A program made the position numbers and the translations under genes. From JBEIUO01 sp964549785 (GTDB lineage: Bacteria > Planctomycetota > Phycisphaerae > Phycisphaerales > UBA1924), in contig CAZJXA010000173.1 in NCBI GenBank assembly GCA_964549785.1, positions 1-7,309 on the forward strand: a stretch of DNA of 7,309 nt, given 5' to 3'. Positions 1 to 6,489 of the stretch are shown one piece after another. Numbering within the stretch: the stretch's first letter is position 1; each line of letters begins with the position of its first letter. The notes beneath the pieces are model-generated. The model was not told the origin of the DNA. It worked only from the letters and a program-made list of their open reading frames with translations, and made no database searches.

Positions 1-1
1 T

Positions 2-592
2 CGGATCAACCTCCAAACGAAGTACGATAAGGACACCAAGCGGGCCGGCCCGCTTTTGGGCGATTCGACGGCTTTGGAACTCAAGGCCGCCCTCTTCCGG
101 ACGATCCAGGGCGCCGGCATCGCGACCGGCAGTCGCTACAGCCGGCTGACGGACGTCGGCGTTGGCGTCGGCGAGGGCGGCAAATTGGAACTTGACGAAG
201 AACGCTTCCGGGAGGCGATGGCGACCGACCCGGCCGGGGTCGAGGCCCTCTTTGTCGCTCGCACCGCGGTCGATAACACCCAGCGCGAGATCGCGCCCGG
301 CGTTTTTGTTCGCGACGGGCAGGCGGCGCAAACGTTCACGACGCTCGGCGTGGTCGGTCAGATCGAGGAACTTGCCAACCGCTATATCGATTCGGTCAGC
401 GGTGTCCTGACCGGGCGGGGAAAATCGCTCACGGACCTGGTGACGCAGCAGAACTCGCGTATCGATTCGATGACCGAGCGCCTGGCGCGGCGGCGGGCGA
501 CACTGGAAAAACAGTTCGTCACGATGGAGCAGACGATCGCGAAACTTCAGGGTCAGCAGTCGGCGCTGGGATCTATCCAGCGGAGCGGCTGA
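2..592 (+). CDS. fliD: Flagellar hook-associated protein 2 (filament cap FliD), C-terminal part, 5' end outside window
   Basis: The frame is open from base 2, so the gene enters from the left; the ~196 visible residues are its C-terminal portion. FliD caps the growing flagellar filament outside the cell and helps flagellin subunits fold into place. The visible start carries the family-typical stretch YDKDTKRAGPLLGDST, followed by the region in which the last domain ends a bacterial FliD (pattern TDVGVGVGEGGKLELDEERF, then a run ending in FVARTA). The C-terminus is the usual helical, coiled-coil-like tail with MTERLARRRATLEKQFVTME and a Gln/Ser-rich end (LQGQQSALGSIQ). A TTG at 56 could be misread as the start, but in-frame FliD sequence continues upstream of it. 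fliS follows 70 bases downstream on the same strand, the standard fliD-fliS order. The identification rests on recognised family motifs and gene order and is secure. Confidence 0.95.
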   Translation, partial: RINLQTKYDKDTKRAGPLLGDSTALELKAALFRTIQGAGIATGSRYSRLTDVGVGVGEGGKLELDEERFREAMATDPAGVEALFVARTAVDNTQREIAPGVFVRDGQAAQTFTTLGVVGQIEELANRYIDSVSGVLTGRGKSLTDLVTQQNSRIDSMTERLARRRATLEKQFVTMEQTIAKLQGQQSALGSIQRSG

Positions 593-612
593 ACCATCTT
601 CTCGCCCCGGGT

Positions 613-639
613 CTGACAAATCGCTCAACCCCCGATAAT
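613..639 (+). promoter_or_regulatory. Possible sigma70-like promoter ahead of fliS
   Basis: CTGACA (613-618) and GATAAT (634-639) each match the sigma70 consensus at five of six positions. The 15-base spacer is shorter than the optimal 17, so the call is weak. A start near 646 would leave a leader of only about 17 bases before the fliS ATG, which has no visible Shine-Dalgarno site. fliS may instead be transcribed only from the upstream fliD promoter. Confidence 0.25.
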
Positions 640-662
640 TCATCGCCGATAGACCTTCCCGC

Positions 663-1106
663 ATGACCACGCACGCCGCTCCCATCAACGCCTATCTCAA
701 GAACCGCGTCATGAGCGCTTCGCCCGAGGAACTCCGGCTGATGCTGCTGGACGGGGCTCTCCGGTTCGCACGCCAGGGGCTGGAAGGGCTCAACGCCAAA
801 GATTTCGGCGCCATGTTCACCGGCATCTCGCAGTGCCGCAACATCATCTTTGAATTGATGACGACCATCAAGGACGAGCACAACCCCGAACTCGCCGGCC
901 AGGTGCGTGCGCTCTACACCTTCATGTACACCCAGACCATCGACGCCAGTTTCGAGAAAGACCCGGTCAAATTGAGCAAGGTGATCGAACTGCTTGAGTT
1001 CGAGCGGGAGACCTGGGTCATGCTCATGCAGCGTCTCGCGGCGGATCGGGGCACGTCGCCCGCGGACAGCATCACCGCGGGCGGGTTTGTCGCGGTCACC
1101 GGGTGA
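663..1106 (+). CDS. fliS: Flagellar export chaperone FliS
   Basis: FliS binds the C-terminal segment of flagellin in the cytoplasm, keeps it from polymerising and delivers it to the flagellar type III export gate. The 147-residue product is mostly helical and slightly longer than the usual 125-135. Residues ~9-40 match the family opening: INAYLKNRVMSASPEELRLM, then an acidic-Gly turn (LLDGALRFA) and a long helix. Residues ~46-66 form a second helix rich in hydrophobic positions, and ~90-125 the closing helices with DPVKLSKVIELLEFERETW. The ATG at 663 is the natural start because it sits just before the conserved Tyr/Asn segment, although no Shine-Dalgarno sequence is visible upstream. It directly follows fliD. 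The gene ends facing holB with 36 bases between the two stops, and there is no strong terminator in that gap. Confidence 0.93.
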   Translation: MTTHAAPINAYLKNRVMSASPEELRLMLLDGALRFARQGLEGLNAKDFGAMFTGISQCRNIIFELMTTIKDEHNPELAGQVRALYTFMYTQTIDASFEKDPVKLSKVIELLEFERETWVMLMQRLAADRGTSPADSITAGGFVAVTG

Positions 1107-1142
1107 TCATCGCGCCGTCGCGGGCGACCCGGCCGGATTCCG

Positions 1143-2267
1143 CTAAAGCGTCGCCATGCCCGCCGCCGAGAGCCGGCCGGCCAGTTCCTCCATCACGAAC
1201 AATCCATTCACGTTCGCATCCAGACGCCGTTCGGCTTCGCGGATGGCATCGATCCGTGCCACCGCCTGCAGCGGCGACGCCGCGATGCCGCCCACCGCCC
1301 ACCACGCGAGCAACCGCATCATCCAATCGGCGGCGGTGCGGTTGGCCGACTCCTTGGAAGCCTGCGGGTGCGCTTCGACCCAGCCGGCCGCCCAGCCATC
1401 GACGAGCGCCCACATGGCCGGCGCGAGCTCGACCCGGTGTTCACCTTTCTCGGCGGCCCGCAGGAGCGACGCGAGTTGCTCCCACCAGGCGTATATCCCG
1501 ACTTCACCCGCCGCCGCGAATGCCCCCGGAGCACCCCCGCTGAACGCCCCGAGCCATTCTTCCGCGGGGCCGACCGAACGCCCCGAGGAATGTCGCCACT
1601 GCCGCATCTCCGTCGTCGAAAGCGGGGCAAACCCGAGGCGCTGGCTGCGGCTGCGGATGGTCGGAAGGAGCAATTCGTCGCTGGTGGTGATCAGGATCAG
1701 GACGGTTCGGGCGGGCGGTTCTTCCAGGGTTTTGAGGAGCGCGTTCTGACCGGCCGGGGCGAGCATGTCGGCTTCATCGATAATGAACACCTTTGAGGCA
1801 AGCCCGCCGGGACTGACGTTGCCCGCCTTGGCGGCGGGCGCGATCACAAACTCCCGGATCACGTCGATGGGGATCGTTTTTTGCTTGAGTTTGCGGACGT
1901 CGGGGTCGGGATGAAAGGCCGAGAGTTCCTTGACGATCATGTGTACGTCCGGGTGTGACCCGGCCCGCATCATGCGCTGCACCGGCGAATCCGGATCGGC
2001 CAGGAAGCCGCCCGAAAGGTCCGGGGCCGTGGTCGGATCGAGCAAAAGCGCTGCGAACGCCAAGGCCGTCGTACATTTGCCGACGCCCTGCGGGCCCTGA
2101 AAAATCCAGCAGTGATGGACGCGCCCGCTCGCTATTGCATCGGTGAGCACCCGCTTGGGCCCGGCGTGGCCGAGCACATCCCTCAGCGGAACGGAGGCCG
2201 GGACGTCGAGGCGCTCGGCCTTGGCGTTTAACTTGATCTCGATCGGACCACGCGGTTTCTTGGCCAC
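1143..2267 (-). CDS. holB: DNA polymerase III delta-prime subunit (clamp loader)
   Basis: Delta-prime is part of the clamp-loader pentamer that opens the beta sliding clamp and places it on primed DNA. I place the start at the GTG at 2267 (374 residues). The frame is open further up, to an ATG at 2414, but that extension crosses a strong intrinsic terminator and reads as low-quality sequence. No clear Shine-Dalgarno site is visible. Residues ~30-45 hold PLRDVLGHAGPKRVL, the usual opening of gamma/delta-prime proteins. The Walker A loop GPQGVGK is at 58-64, the SHPDVHMI signature at ~104-111, the Walker B VFIIDEAD at 160-167, LEEPP at 181-185, a sensor-1 region (LILITTS) at ~190-196, and the Arg-finger motif as SRSQ at ~206-209, where SRC is usual. 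The Walker A is intact, unlike the degenerate one in E. coli delta-prime. The usual zinc-module cysteines before SHPD are absent. A DnaX-type protein is the alternative, but the length and the lack of the zinc module and of a long C-terminal tail favour delta-prime. Confidence 0.87.
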   Translation of the reverse strand: MAKKPRGPIEIKLNAKAERLDVPASVPLRDVLGHAGPKRVLTDAIASGRVHHCWIFQGPQGVGKCTTALAFAALLLDPTTAPDLSGGFLADPDSPVQRMMRAGSHPDVHMIVKELSAFHPDPDVRKLKQKTIPIDVIREFVIAPAAKAGNVSPGGLASKVFIIDEADMLAPAGQNALLKTLEEPPARTVLILITTSDELLLPTIRSRSQRLGFAPLSTTEMRQWRHSSGRSVGPAEEWLGAFSGGAPGAFAAAGEVGIYAWWEQLASLLRAAEKGEHRVELAPAMWALVDGWAAGWVEAHPQASKESANRTAADWMMRLLAWWAVGGIAASPLQAVARIDAIREAERRLDANVNGLFVMEELAGRLSAAGMATL

Positions 2268-2340
2268 GGGCAAGTGTAGATTTGGGCCGGCACAAAAACT
2301 CACGAAGCAGGCAGAGAGGTGCTGGGTGACCTCCGCATCC

Positions 2341-2383
2341 AAAAAAACGCCCGCCCGTTGCGGGTCAAGGCAACGGGCGGGCG
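2341..2383 (-). terminator. Strong intrinsic terminator with no obvious gene of its own
   Basis: On the - strand a 14-base-pair GC-rich stem (arms 2370-2383 and 2348-2361, loop 2362-2369) is followed directly by seven T residues (2347-2341). The + strand side has no T tract, so it works on the - strand only. It lies 74 bases before the holB start and 117 bases beyond the T tract of the previous terminator. It therefore either backs up that terminator or ends a separate short transcript, and it shields holB from upstream transcription. Confidence 0.85.
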
Positions 2384-2499
2384 GTGAGGAGAGAGCAAGG
2401 TGGTGGTTCGGCACTCGTTCAGCGACGTTCGATCTGTCCGCTCACGCCCTCGACGAAACATTTGGGGAGAATCTCGACTCGGCCGGAGCGTCTCCCGGT
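2384..2499 (-). other. Gene-less segment between two same-strand terminators; possible small RNA
   Basis: This stretch of about 116 bases lies between two strong - strand terminators. The only - strand reading frame with a start codon (ATG near 2462) runs on through the second terminator into Arg-, Thr- and Pro-rich sequence and does not look like a protein. No recognisable promoter was found. A short non-coding transcript ending at 2341 is one explanation for the second terminator. A tandem backup terminator for the lipoprotein gene is the other. This is an inference from position only. Confidence 0.25.
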
Positions 2500-2533
2500 A
2501 AAAAAAACCCGCGGCCGGTACCGGCCGCGGGTT
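2500..2533 (-). terminator. Intrinsic terminator of the Cys-rich lipoprotein gene
   Basis: A perfect 28-base palindrome (2506-2533, centred on GGTACC) is followed on the - strand by eight T residues (2507-2500, overlapping the A/T end of the stem). It begins about 50 bases after the stop codon of the lipoprotein gene at 2583, in the correct orientation for that gene. On the + strand no T tract follows, so it is directional despite the perfect symmetry. Confidence 0.9.
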
Positions 2534-2582
2534 CATGAGATGTTCAGAGGTGGTCAACCTGCGAGCAGTATACCGTCAGTTT

Positions 2583-3071
2583 TCAGTTCTGCTTGCTGCC
2601 CGAGCAGCCGCTCTTCTCGCTGACCGCGCCCATCGAGCCATCGGCGGCCTTGCTCTTGCAGCAGCCGTCCTTCTTCTCGCCGACAGCACCCATCGAGCCA
2701 GCCGCAGCTTTGTCCGTGCAAGAGCCGGCCGCGGCTTTGTCCGTGCAAGAGCCGGCCTTCTTCTCGCCGACAGCGCCCATTGAGCCCGCCGCCTTCTCGG
2801 AGCAGCAGCCGTCCTTCTTCGCGCCGACGGCGCCCATCGAGCCCGCCGCCTTCTCGGAGCAGCACCCTTCCTTCTTCTCGCCGACGGCGCCCATCGACCC
2901 GTCGGCCTTCTTGGCCTTGCAGGCGTCGCACATCTTGCCGTCTTTGCAGCAGGACTTCATGCTGGTGGAGCCCATGCTGCCGTCGTTACGCGTGTTGTCT
3001 TTATTACAGCCGACGGCCACCATCGCAACAGCCATCAAACCGAACATACCGATCTTGCTCGCCATCTTCAT
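2583..3071 (-). CDS. Cysteine-rich repeat lipoprotein of unknown function
   Basis: The 162-residue product starts with a short signal peptide (MKMASKIGMFGLMAVAMVAVGC). Cys22 is in a lipobox-like AVGC context, so it is probably lipid-anchored and exported, although Ala at -3 is not the most favoured residue. The ATG at 3071 has a clear Shine-Dalgarno sequence GAGAGG (3080-3085) eight bases upstream. After the linker comes a cluster SCCKDGKMCDACKAKK (40-55). Then five units begin with GSMGAV at residues 58, 77, 96, 125 and 145, spaced about 19-29 residues, and most carry a CC or SC pair followed by Lys and Ala. About 15 cysteines with many Lys, Gly and Ser residues suggest metal binding or a disulfide-rich surface protein, but no known family was recognised. 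It has its own terminator and stands alone, so I infer a single-gene unit. Function is inference only; the exported Cys-rich nature is seen directly. Confidence 0.82.
   Translation of the reverse strand: MKMASKIGMFGLMAVAMVAVGCNKDNTRNDGSMGSTSMKSCCKDGKMCDACKAKKADGSMGAVGEKKEGCCSEKAAGSMGAVGAKKDGCCSEKAAGSMGAVGEKKAGSCTDKAAAGSCTDKAAAGSMGAVGEKKDGCCKSKAADGSMGAVSEKSGCSGSKQN
2586..2900 (-). repeat. In-gene tandem repeats, ~57-bp units encoding GSMGAV...CC
   Basis: Five units of about 57 bases encode GSMGAVGEKKxGCCSEKAA-like segments within the lipoprotein gene. Inside this array there is an extra 27-base direct duplication (2704-2730 and 2731-2757, one mismatch), which repeats the nine residues GSCTDKAAA. 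The near identity of that pair points to a recent slippage event. A looser copy of the GSMG motif at residues 31-34 suggests the array once extended further towards the N-terminus. Confidence 0.85.
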
Positions 3072-3232
3072 GGATACATCCTCTCAAAGAGAAAACTGAG
3101 AAACGGACCACGGTCGGGCGAACAAGCCCGGACCCTGCCCTCTGGCTACGCCCGGGCACACGCCAAGGTTCGAGGCCATTCGCGGAAAATAATATCCCCC
3201 GAAGGTCGTTCCGGCGCGCCATTAAAGTCTTC

Positions 3233-3535
3233 TCAAAGCGGACGTGCTGCCCTAGCCTCCATCGCGCCCGTCGCCAGCGAAACGGCCCCGAAAACCGCCA
3301 AAAGCCCGGCGATGAGCGGGCTTCCATAGTAGAAAAACGCCAGAGCCGCCAAACCCAGCATCCCGACTCCGCCCACCCACCGCCCAACCCGGGGCGGTAC
3401 CACCGCTCCCGCAATGATCACCAGCGCGATCGCTCCCACCAGGACTTCGTCCAAGCCGAGAAAGTGCCAGCAGACCGCGAGCAGGCCGAGTTCGAGCACC
3501 GCCGTCGTGACTCTGGTACGGATTTCAGGACTCAT
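3233..3535 (-). CDS. Small four-helix membrane protein, unknown function
   Basis: The 100-residue product is almost entirely hydrophobic, with four likely membrane segments at residues ~9-28, 31-47, 54-71 and 73-92, separated by short loops such as PPRVGRW. There is no signal peptide distinct from the first helix. I chose the ATG at 3535 because GGAGAG (3541-3546) sits five bases upstream. An in-frame GTG at 3541 falls inside that site. The charged N-terminus (MSPEIRTR) and the C-terminal ARAARPL suggest both ends face the cytoplasm (positive-inside rule), which fits an even helix number. The lipoprotein gene follows in the same direction 161 bases on, too far for tight coupling. No family was recognised. 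Codon choice is GC-rich in third positions, as expected for a real gene here. Confidence 0.75.
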   Translation of the reverse strand: MSPEIRTRVTTAVLELGLLAVCWHFLGLDEVLVGAIALVIIAGAVVPPRVGRWVGGVGMLGLAALAFFYYGSPLIAGLLAVFGAVSLATGAMEARAARPL

Positions 3536-3825
3536 AACCACTCTCCAAGGTCTCGACGCCCTTTATCGGCTTCGCGGCGGAAGTTCCGGCAGGGGGCGGA
3601 CGAGGCAACATTCAACAAAGCCGGGTAAGGGTTTCCGCGACCACGCGACCCGCCTAAGTCCCCTCGTTCGGAGCCGCGTTCACGCAGATCGTTCGAGAAT
3701 GCGCCGGCCATGCGAGGTCCTTTCCCGGGCGGTTCCATCAGCCCCGCGAGGACTTCAACCGCGGCGTTCCGAAAGGGCCAAATCTTACAAGCACCGAACA
3801 TCGCTAGAAATCAATCGAAGCCGCC
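3536..3825. other. Intergenic stretch with no convincing feature
   Basis: About 290 bases separate the large secreted-protein gene from the membrane-protein gene. A - strand frame of 89 codons (3532-3801) ends by overlapping the membrane-protein ATG, but its third-position GC is lower than in neighbouring genes and it is rich in Arg and Gly with no recognisable pattern. No T-tract terminator was found for the upstream gene, and no tRNA-like structure was seen on either strand. The promoter of the membrane-protein gene presumably lies here but could not be located. Confidence 0.5.
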
Positions 3826-3990
3826 CTAGCAACCGACTTCCCAGCTTGCAAAGAAGGCAACAACGTCTGCGGCATTGATGTCGCCGTCGGCGTCGCTGTC
3901 GGCGATGGACGACCTGATTTCCCAAGCCGTGAAGTACGCGGCGATGTCGTCTGAATCGGCGTCACCGTCGCAATCGGCATCGCCGGCGCA
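3826..3990 (-). other. GC-type dockerin domain coding segment (two calcium loops)
   Basis: The last 54 codons encode two EF-hand-like loops with Asp at positions 1, 3, 5 and 12, and Asp or Asn at position 9, each followed by an aromatic, helical run (IAAYFTAW and VVAFFASW). The internal symmetry of the two halves is the dockerin hallmark. The chain ends in Gly-Cys, as in other planctomycete proteins of this type. No matching cohesin is visible in the window. Confidence 0.88.
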
Positions 3991-6489
3991 GACCTCAAGA
4001 GTCGCGACCGGACTGGTCGCGTTTCCACAGGAGTTCGATGCTCGAGCACGAAAACGAGTGCCGGAGGCGATTGCGAAACCGGCGTTGACGGCGACGGTGA
4101 GGCTGAATGTGGTCGCGCCAGCGACGGCGAAGGCGGGACCGCCCGGCGGTTGAAAGATGCCGTCCGTCAAAGCCCGCCAGTTTTCGTCGTCGGAACGCAC
4201 GTTTGCCTCCCAGCGGACGCTGAGCGGTGCAGTGCCCACGATATCGGCGTCGAAAGTCGCTTCTCCAGCGAGGCACACCTGTGAATCGTCGGGCTGTGAT
4301 TGAATCGTCGGCGGTAACGCGGGCGGCTCCCACTGCGCGAAGAAAGCCGAAACGTTACTGCCCTGCGTTCGAAAGTCACCGCCGACGTATATCTGCCCGC
4401 CCGGGCCGGGCAGCACGGCGCGGACAAAATTATCAAATAATTCGGCAACCGGTGACCATGTTGCGCCGTTCCAGCGGACGATCTGCTTGATCGGAGGGGC
4501 TGACGCGGAGGGCAAAGTGATCTCCGCCGCGATCATGCCGCCATCTGGGGTGACGGCGAGAGACTGCACCCGGGAAAGTGGAGCGCCGGTGGACAGCGAG
4601 GTCCATGAGACTCCGTCCCAACGGGCCAGACCTTGCGCGGGCCGGCCGCCGGTGTTGGAAAACTCACCGCCCGCGACAATATCCCCCCCGGGCAGGACGG
4701 CGAGGCCGTTCACACGGTTATTGAAGCCCGACCCGAGGGCGTGCCAACGGGAACCGTCCCAACGGGCGATTTGAGAAGCGGGCGTGCCATCTCCGGTGGC
4801 CGTAAAGTTGCCACCGGCCACGACACTCCCATCGGGAAGGACAGCGAGCGCGTACACCGCGCCGCCCAGACCGTTGCCCAACGCGGACCATTGGGCACCG
4901 TTCCAAACCGCGACGCGGCTGGCCAACGTCGTTCCGGCGACGGTGAACTCACCACCCACGACCGCTCCGCCGCCGGGAAGTTCGGCGATGGCGTGGACGC
5001 TCGCGTTCAGCCCGTTGCCAAGGCGGGACCACCCCGCGCCGTCCCACCCGGCGATGTAGTTGGTACTGACGGAGCCGGAGCCTGTGAAAACTCCGCCGGC
5101 AAGGAGGGTGCCGTCCGAAAGCTCCGCCATGGCGTTGACGCGGCCGTTGAGACCGCTGCCCAATGACGTCCACTCGCCCCCGCGCCAACGCGCGATGTGA
5201 AGGGCGGCCGACGAGCCCGCGGCCGTAAACAGCCCGCCCGCGAGCACACTGCCGTCCAGCGCTTGCAAGAGGCAATAGATGCCCGCATCGAAGCCGTCAT
5301 AGAGGCGAGACCATGACACCCCATCCCAGCGGGCTAGGTTCAGGGCGGGCAAGCCGCCCGCGGCGGTGAAGGCACCCCCCGCGAGAAGCGATCCGTCGTC
5401 CAGAGCGATCAGAGCGCCGCAGTAGCCGTTCAAGCCAAATCCCAACGGCAACCATGTTTCGCCATCCCACCGGGCGATATTGCGTGCAGTGATTCCGCCG
5501 GCCTGTTGAAAGTTTCCGGAAGCGACAAGGCCGCCGTCGGGCAACGCCGCAAGTCCGCCGACGTTCCACAGGCCGATGCCCCCGCCGTACCCGGACCAAG
5601 CTTCGCCGTTCCAACGAGCGACCCGGGCGATCGGGGACCCGCCCGCAAACTCGAAGAAGCCGCCTACGACGACGTCACCGTCAGGAAGGAGCAGAATCCG
5701 ACGCACCGTGCTGTCCGGCCCGCTGGTTCCCCCCAACGGGCCCCAAGCACTGCCGTCCCAGATGGCCAGCCCGCTGGACCCCGGCTGACCGGGCGTTGCG
5801 AACGCGCCCCCGGCAAGGAGTTGTCCCGTCGGCATTACCGCGAGGTTCGTGACTTGGTTACCAAAGATGCCGCCCGCTCCGCCCAGTCCTCCGCCCAGAG
5901 GCGACCATACCGAGCCATTCCAGCGCGCCACACGGTTGGCCGCCACGCCGCCGATTGTGGCAAAGTCGCCGCCGGCCGCGATGTCTCCGTTGGGCATGCG
6001 GGCCAGCGAGAACACGGCGCTGCTGACGCCCCCGGCGAAGGGCGACCAGGCAACGCCGTTCCAGCGCGCGAGACGAGAAGCGGGCAAACCTCCGGCCGAA
6101 ACGAATTCGCCGCACACGAGCAGGTCACCGTTTGGCAGCTCGATCACGTCGATGACCGAAGCGCTTGATTCCAAATGTTGACCCTGAACGCCCGATCCGA
6201 GCGGGGACCATGCGGTTCCATTCCACAGGGCGATTCCGTTTGCGAGCCGATCGCCCCAGATTTTAAACGAACCGATGGCGACGATGTTTCCATTCGAGAG
6301 ACGACTGAACTTTCCCACTCCGCGGTCGGCACCCGGGACGCCGGTGCCCGGCTGCCATCCGCCGGGTGTGCACTGGCCGGAGGCAGCGCTGGTGCCGAGG
6401 GCGAGCGAGATGAGCCAGACCGAGATCGACCTGACTTTCATGCGTGGTGGGGTTCCCACCAGCGATGGCGAGCTGCGACTGGGTTTCAT
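3826..6489 (-). CDS. Large secreted beta-propeller-like repeat protein with Ig-like and GC-type dockerin domains
   Basis: The 887-residue product is a modular exported protein. Its signal peptide has a hydrophobic core (VWLISLALGTSA) and a likely cut near ASGQ at ~39. Residues ~66-725 are about 14 repeats of ~47 residues with the pattern 'LPDGxLLAGGxFTxAGG...IARWDGxxWxxLGxGL', which suggests beta-strand blades of one or two propellers. Residues ~726-833 resemble an Ig-like domain (PPTIQSQPDDSQVC ... RARASNSCGN, with a Cys pair and a core Trp). Residues 834-887 are a dockerin with two calcium-binding loops, DADCDGDADSDD and DSDADGDINAAD, ending EVGC. The Gly-Cys end marks the GC-type dockerin of Phycisphaerae, probably for surface attachment rather than a cellulosome. 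I chose ATG 6489 because AGGA (6496-6499) lies six bases upstream. ATG 6441 gives a tidier signal peptide but has no Shine-Dalgarno. Its ligand and role are unknown. Confidence 0.9.
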   Translation of the reverse strand: MKPSRSSPSLVGTPPRMKVRSISVWLISLALGTSAASGQCTPGGWQPGTGVPGADRGVGKFSRLSNGNIVAIGSFKIWGDRLANGIALWNGTAWSPLGSGVQGQHLESSASVIDVIELPNGDLLVCGEFVSAGGLPASRLARWNGVAWSPFAGGVSSAVFSLARMPNGDIAAGGDFATIGGVAANRVARWNGSVWSPLGGGLGGAGGIFGNQVTNLAVMPTGQLLAGGAFATPGQPGSSGLAIWDGSAWGPLGGTSGPDSTVRRILLLPDGDVVVGGFFEFAGGSPIARVARWNGEAWSGYGGGIGLWNVGGLAALPDGGLVASGNFQQAGGITARNIARWDGETWLPLGFGLNGYCGALIALDDGSLLAGGAFTAAGGLPALNLARWDGVSWSRLYDGFDAGIYCLLQALDGSVLAGGLFTAAGSSAALHIARWRGGEWTSLGSGLNGRVNAMAELSDGTLLAGGVFTGSGSVSTNYIAGWDGAGWSRLGNGLNASVHAIAELPGGGAVVGGEFTVAGTTLASRVAVWNGAQWSALGNGLGGAVYALAVLPDGSVVAGGNFTATGDGTPASQIARWDGSRWHALGSGFNNRVNGLAVLPGGDIVAGGEFSNTGGRPAQGLARWDGVSWTSLSTGAPLSRVQSLAVTPDGGMIAAEITLPSASAPPIKQIVRWNGATWSPVAELFDNFVRAVLPGPGGQIYVGGDFRTQGSNVSAFFAQWEPPALPPTIQSQPDDSQVCLAGEATFDADIVGTAPLSVRWEANVRSDDENWRALTDGIFQPPGGPAFAVAGATTFSLTVAVNAGFAIASGTRFRARASNSCGNATSPVATLEVCAGDADCDGDADSDDIAAYFTAWEIRSSIADSDADGDINAADVVAFFASWEVGC
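4315..6294 (-). repeat. About 14 tandem protein repeats of ~47 residues (~141 bp)
   Basis: Each unit carries a short 'DG-x-(L/V)-(L/V)-(A/V)-G-G-x-F' strand motif, then an 'AxWxGxxW' motif and a 'LGxGL' turn. The units are diverged in sequence but regular in length, between about 46 and 55 residues, so the array is old rather than freshly expanded. The last unit is incomplete and leads directly into the Ig-like domain. The repeats are visible in the DNA as recurring short words but not as near-identical copies. Confidence 0.88.

Noticed and set aside
1107..1142. Possible terminator between the convergent fliS and holB
   Set aside because: Only a GTCG-CGGG-CGAC mini-stem (1117-1128) is visible, with no T or A tract on either strand.
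2268..2414. 49-codon N-terminal extension of holB from ATG 2414
   Set aside because: It crosses the terminator stem at 2348-2383, and its residues do not resemble the opening of a clamp-loader subunit. The GTG at 2267 fits the family start better.
2508..2531. Perfect palindrome as an operator or recombination site
   Set aside because: The following T tract on the - strand and its place after the lipoprotein stop explain it fully as a terminator.
2300..2557. 85-codon - strand frame across the two terminators
   Set aside because: It reads through both terminator stems and T tracts, and the composition is Arg/Thr/Pro-rich with no family resemblance.
2780..3628. 282-codon + strand frame
   Set aside because: It is Ser/Pro/Arg low-complexity sequence lying opposite the Cys-rich repeat lipoprotein and membrane-protein genes, an antisense shadow of repeats.
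3532..3801. 89-codon - strand frame whose stop overlaps the membrane-protein ATG
   Set aside because: The overlap looks like translational coupling, but third-position GC (about 63%) is below that of neighbouring genes, and the product is Arg/Gly-rich without domains or a clear ribosome-binding site.
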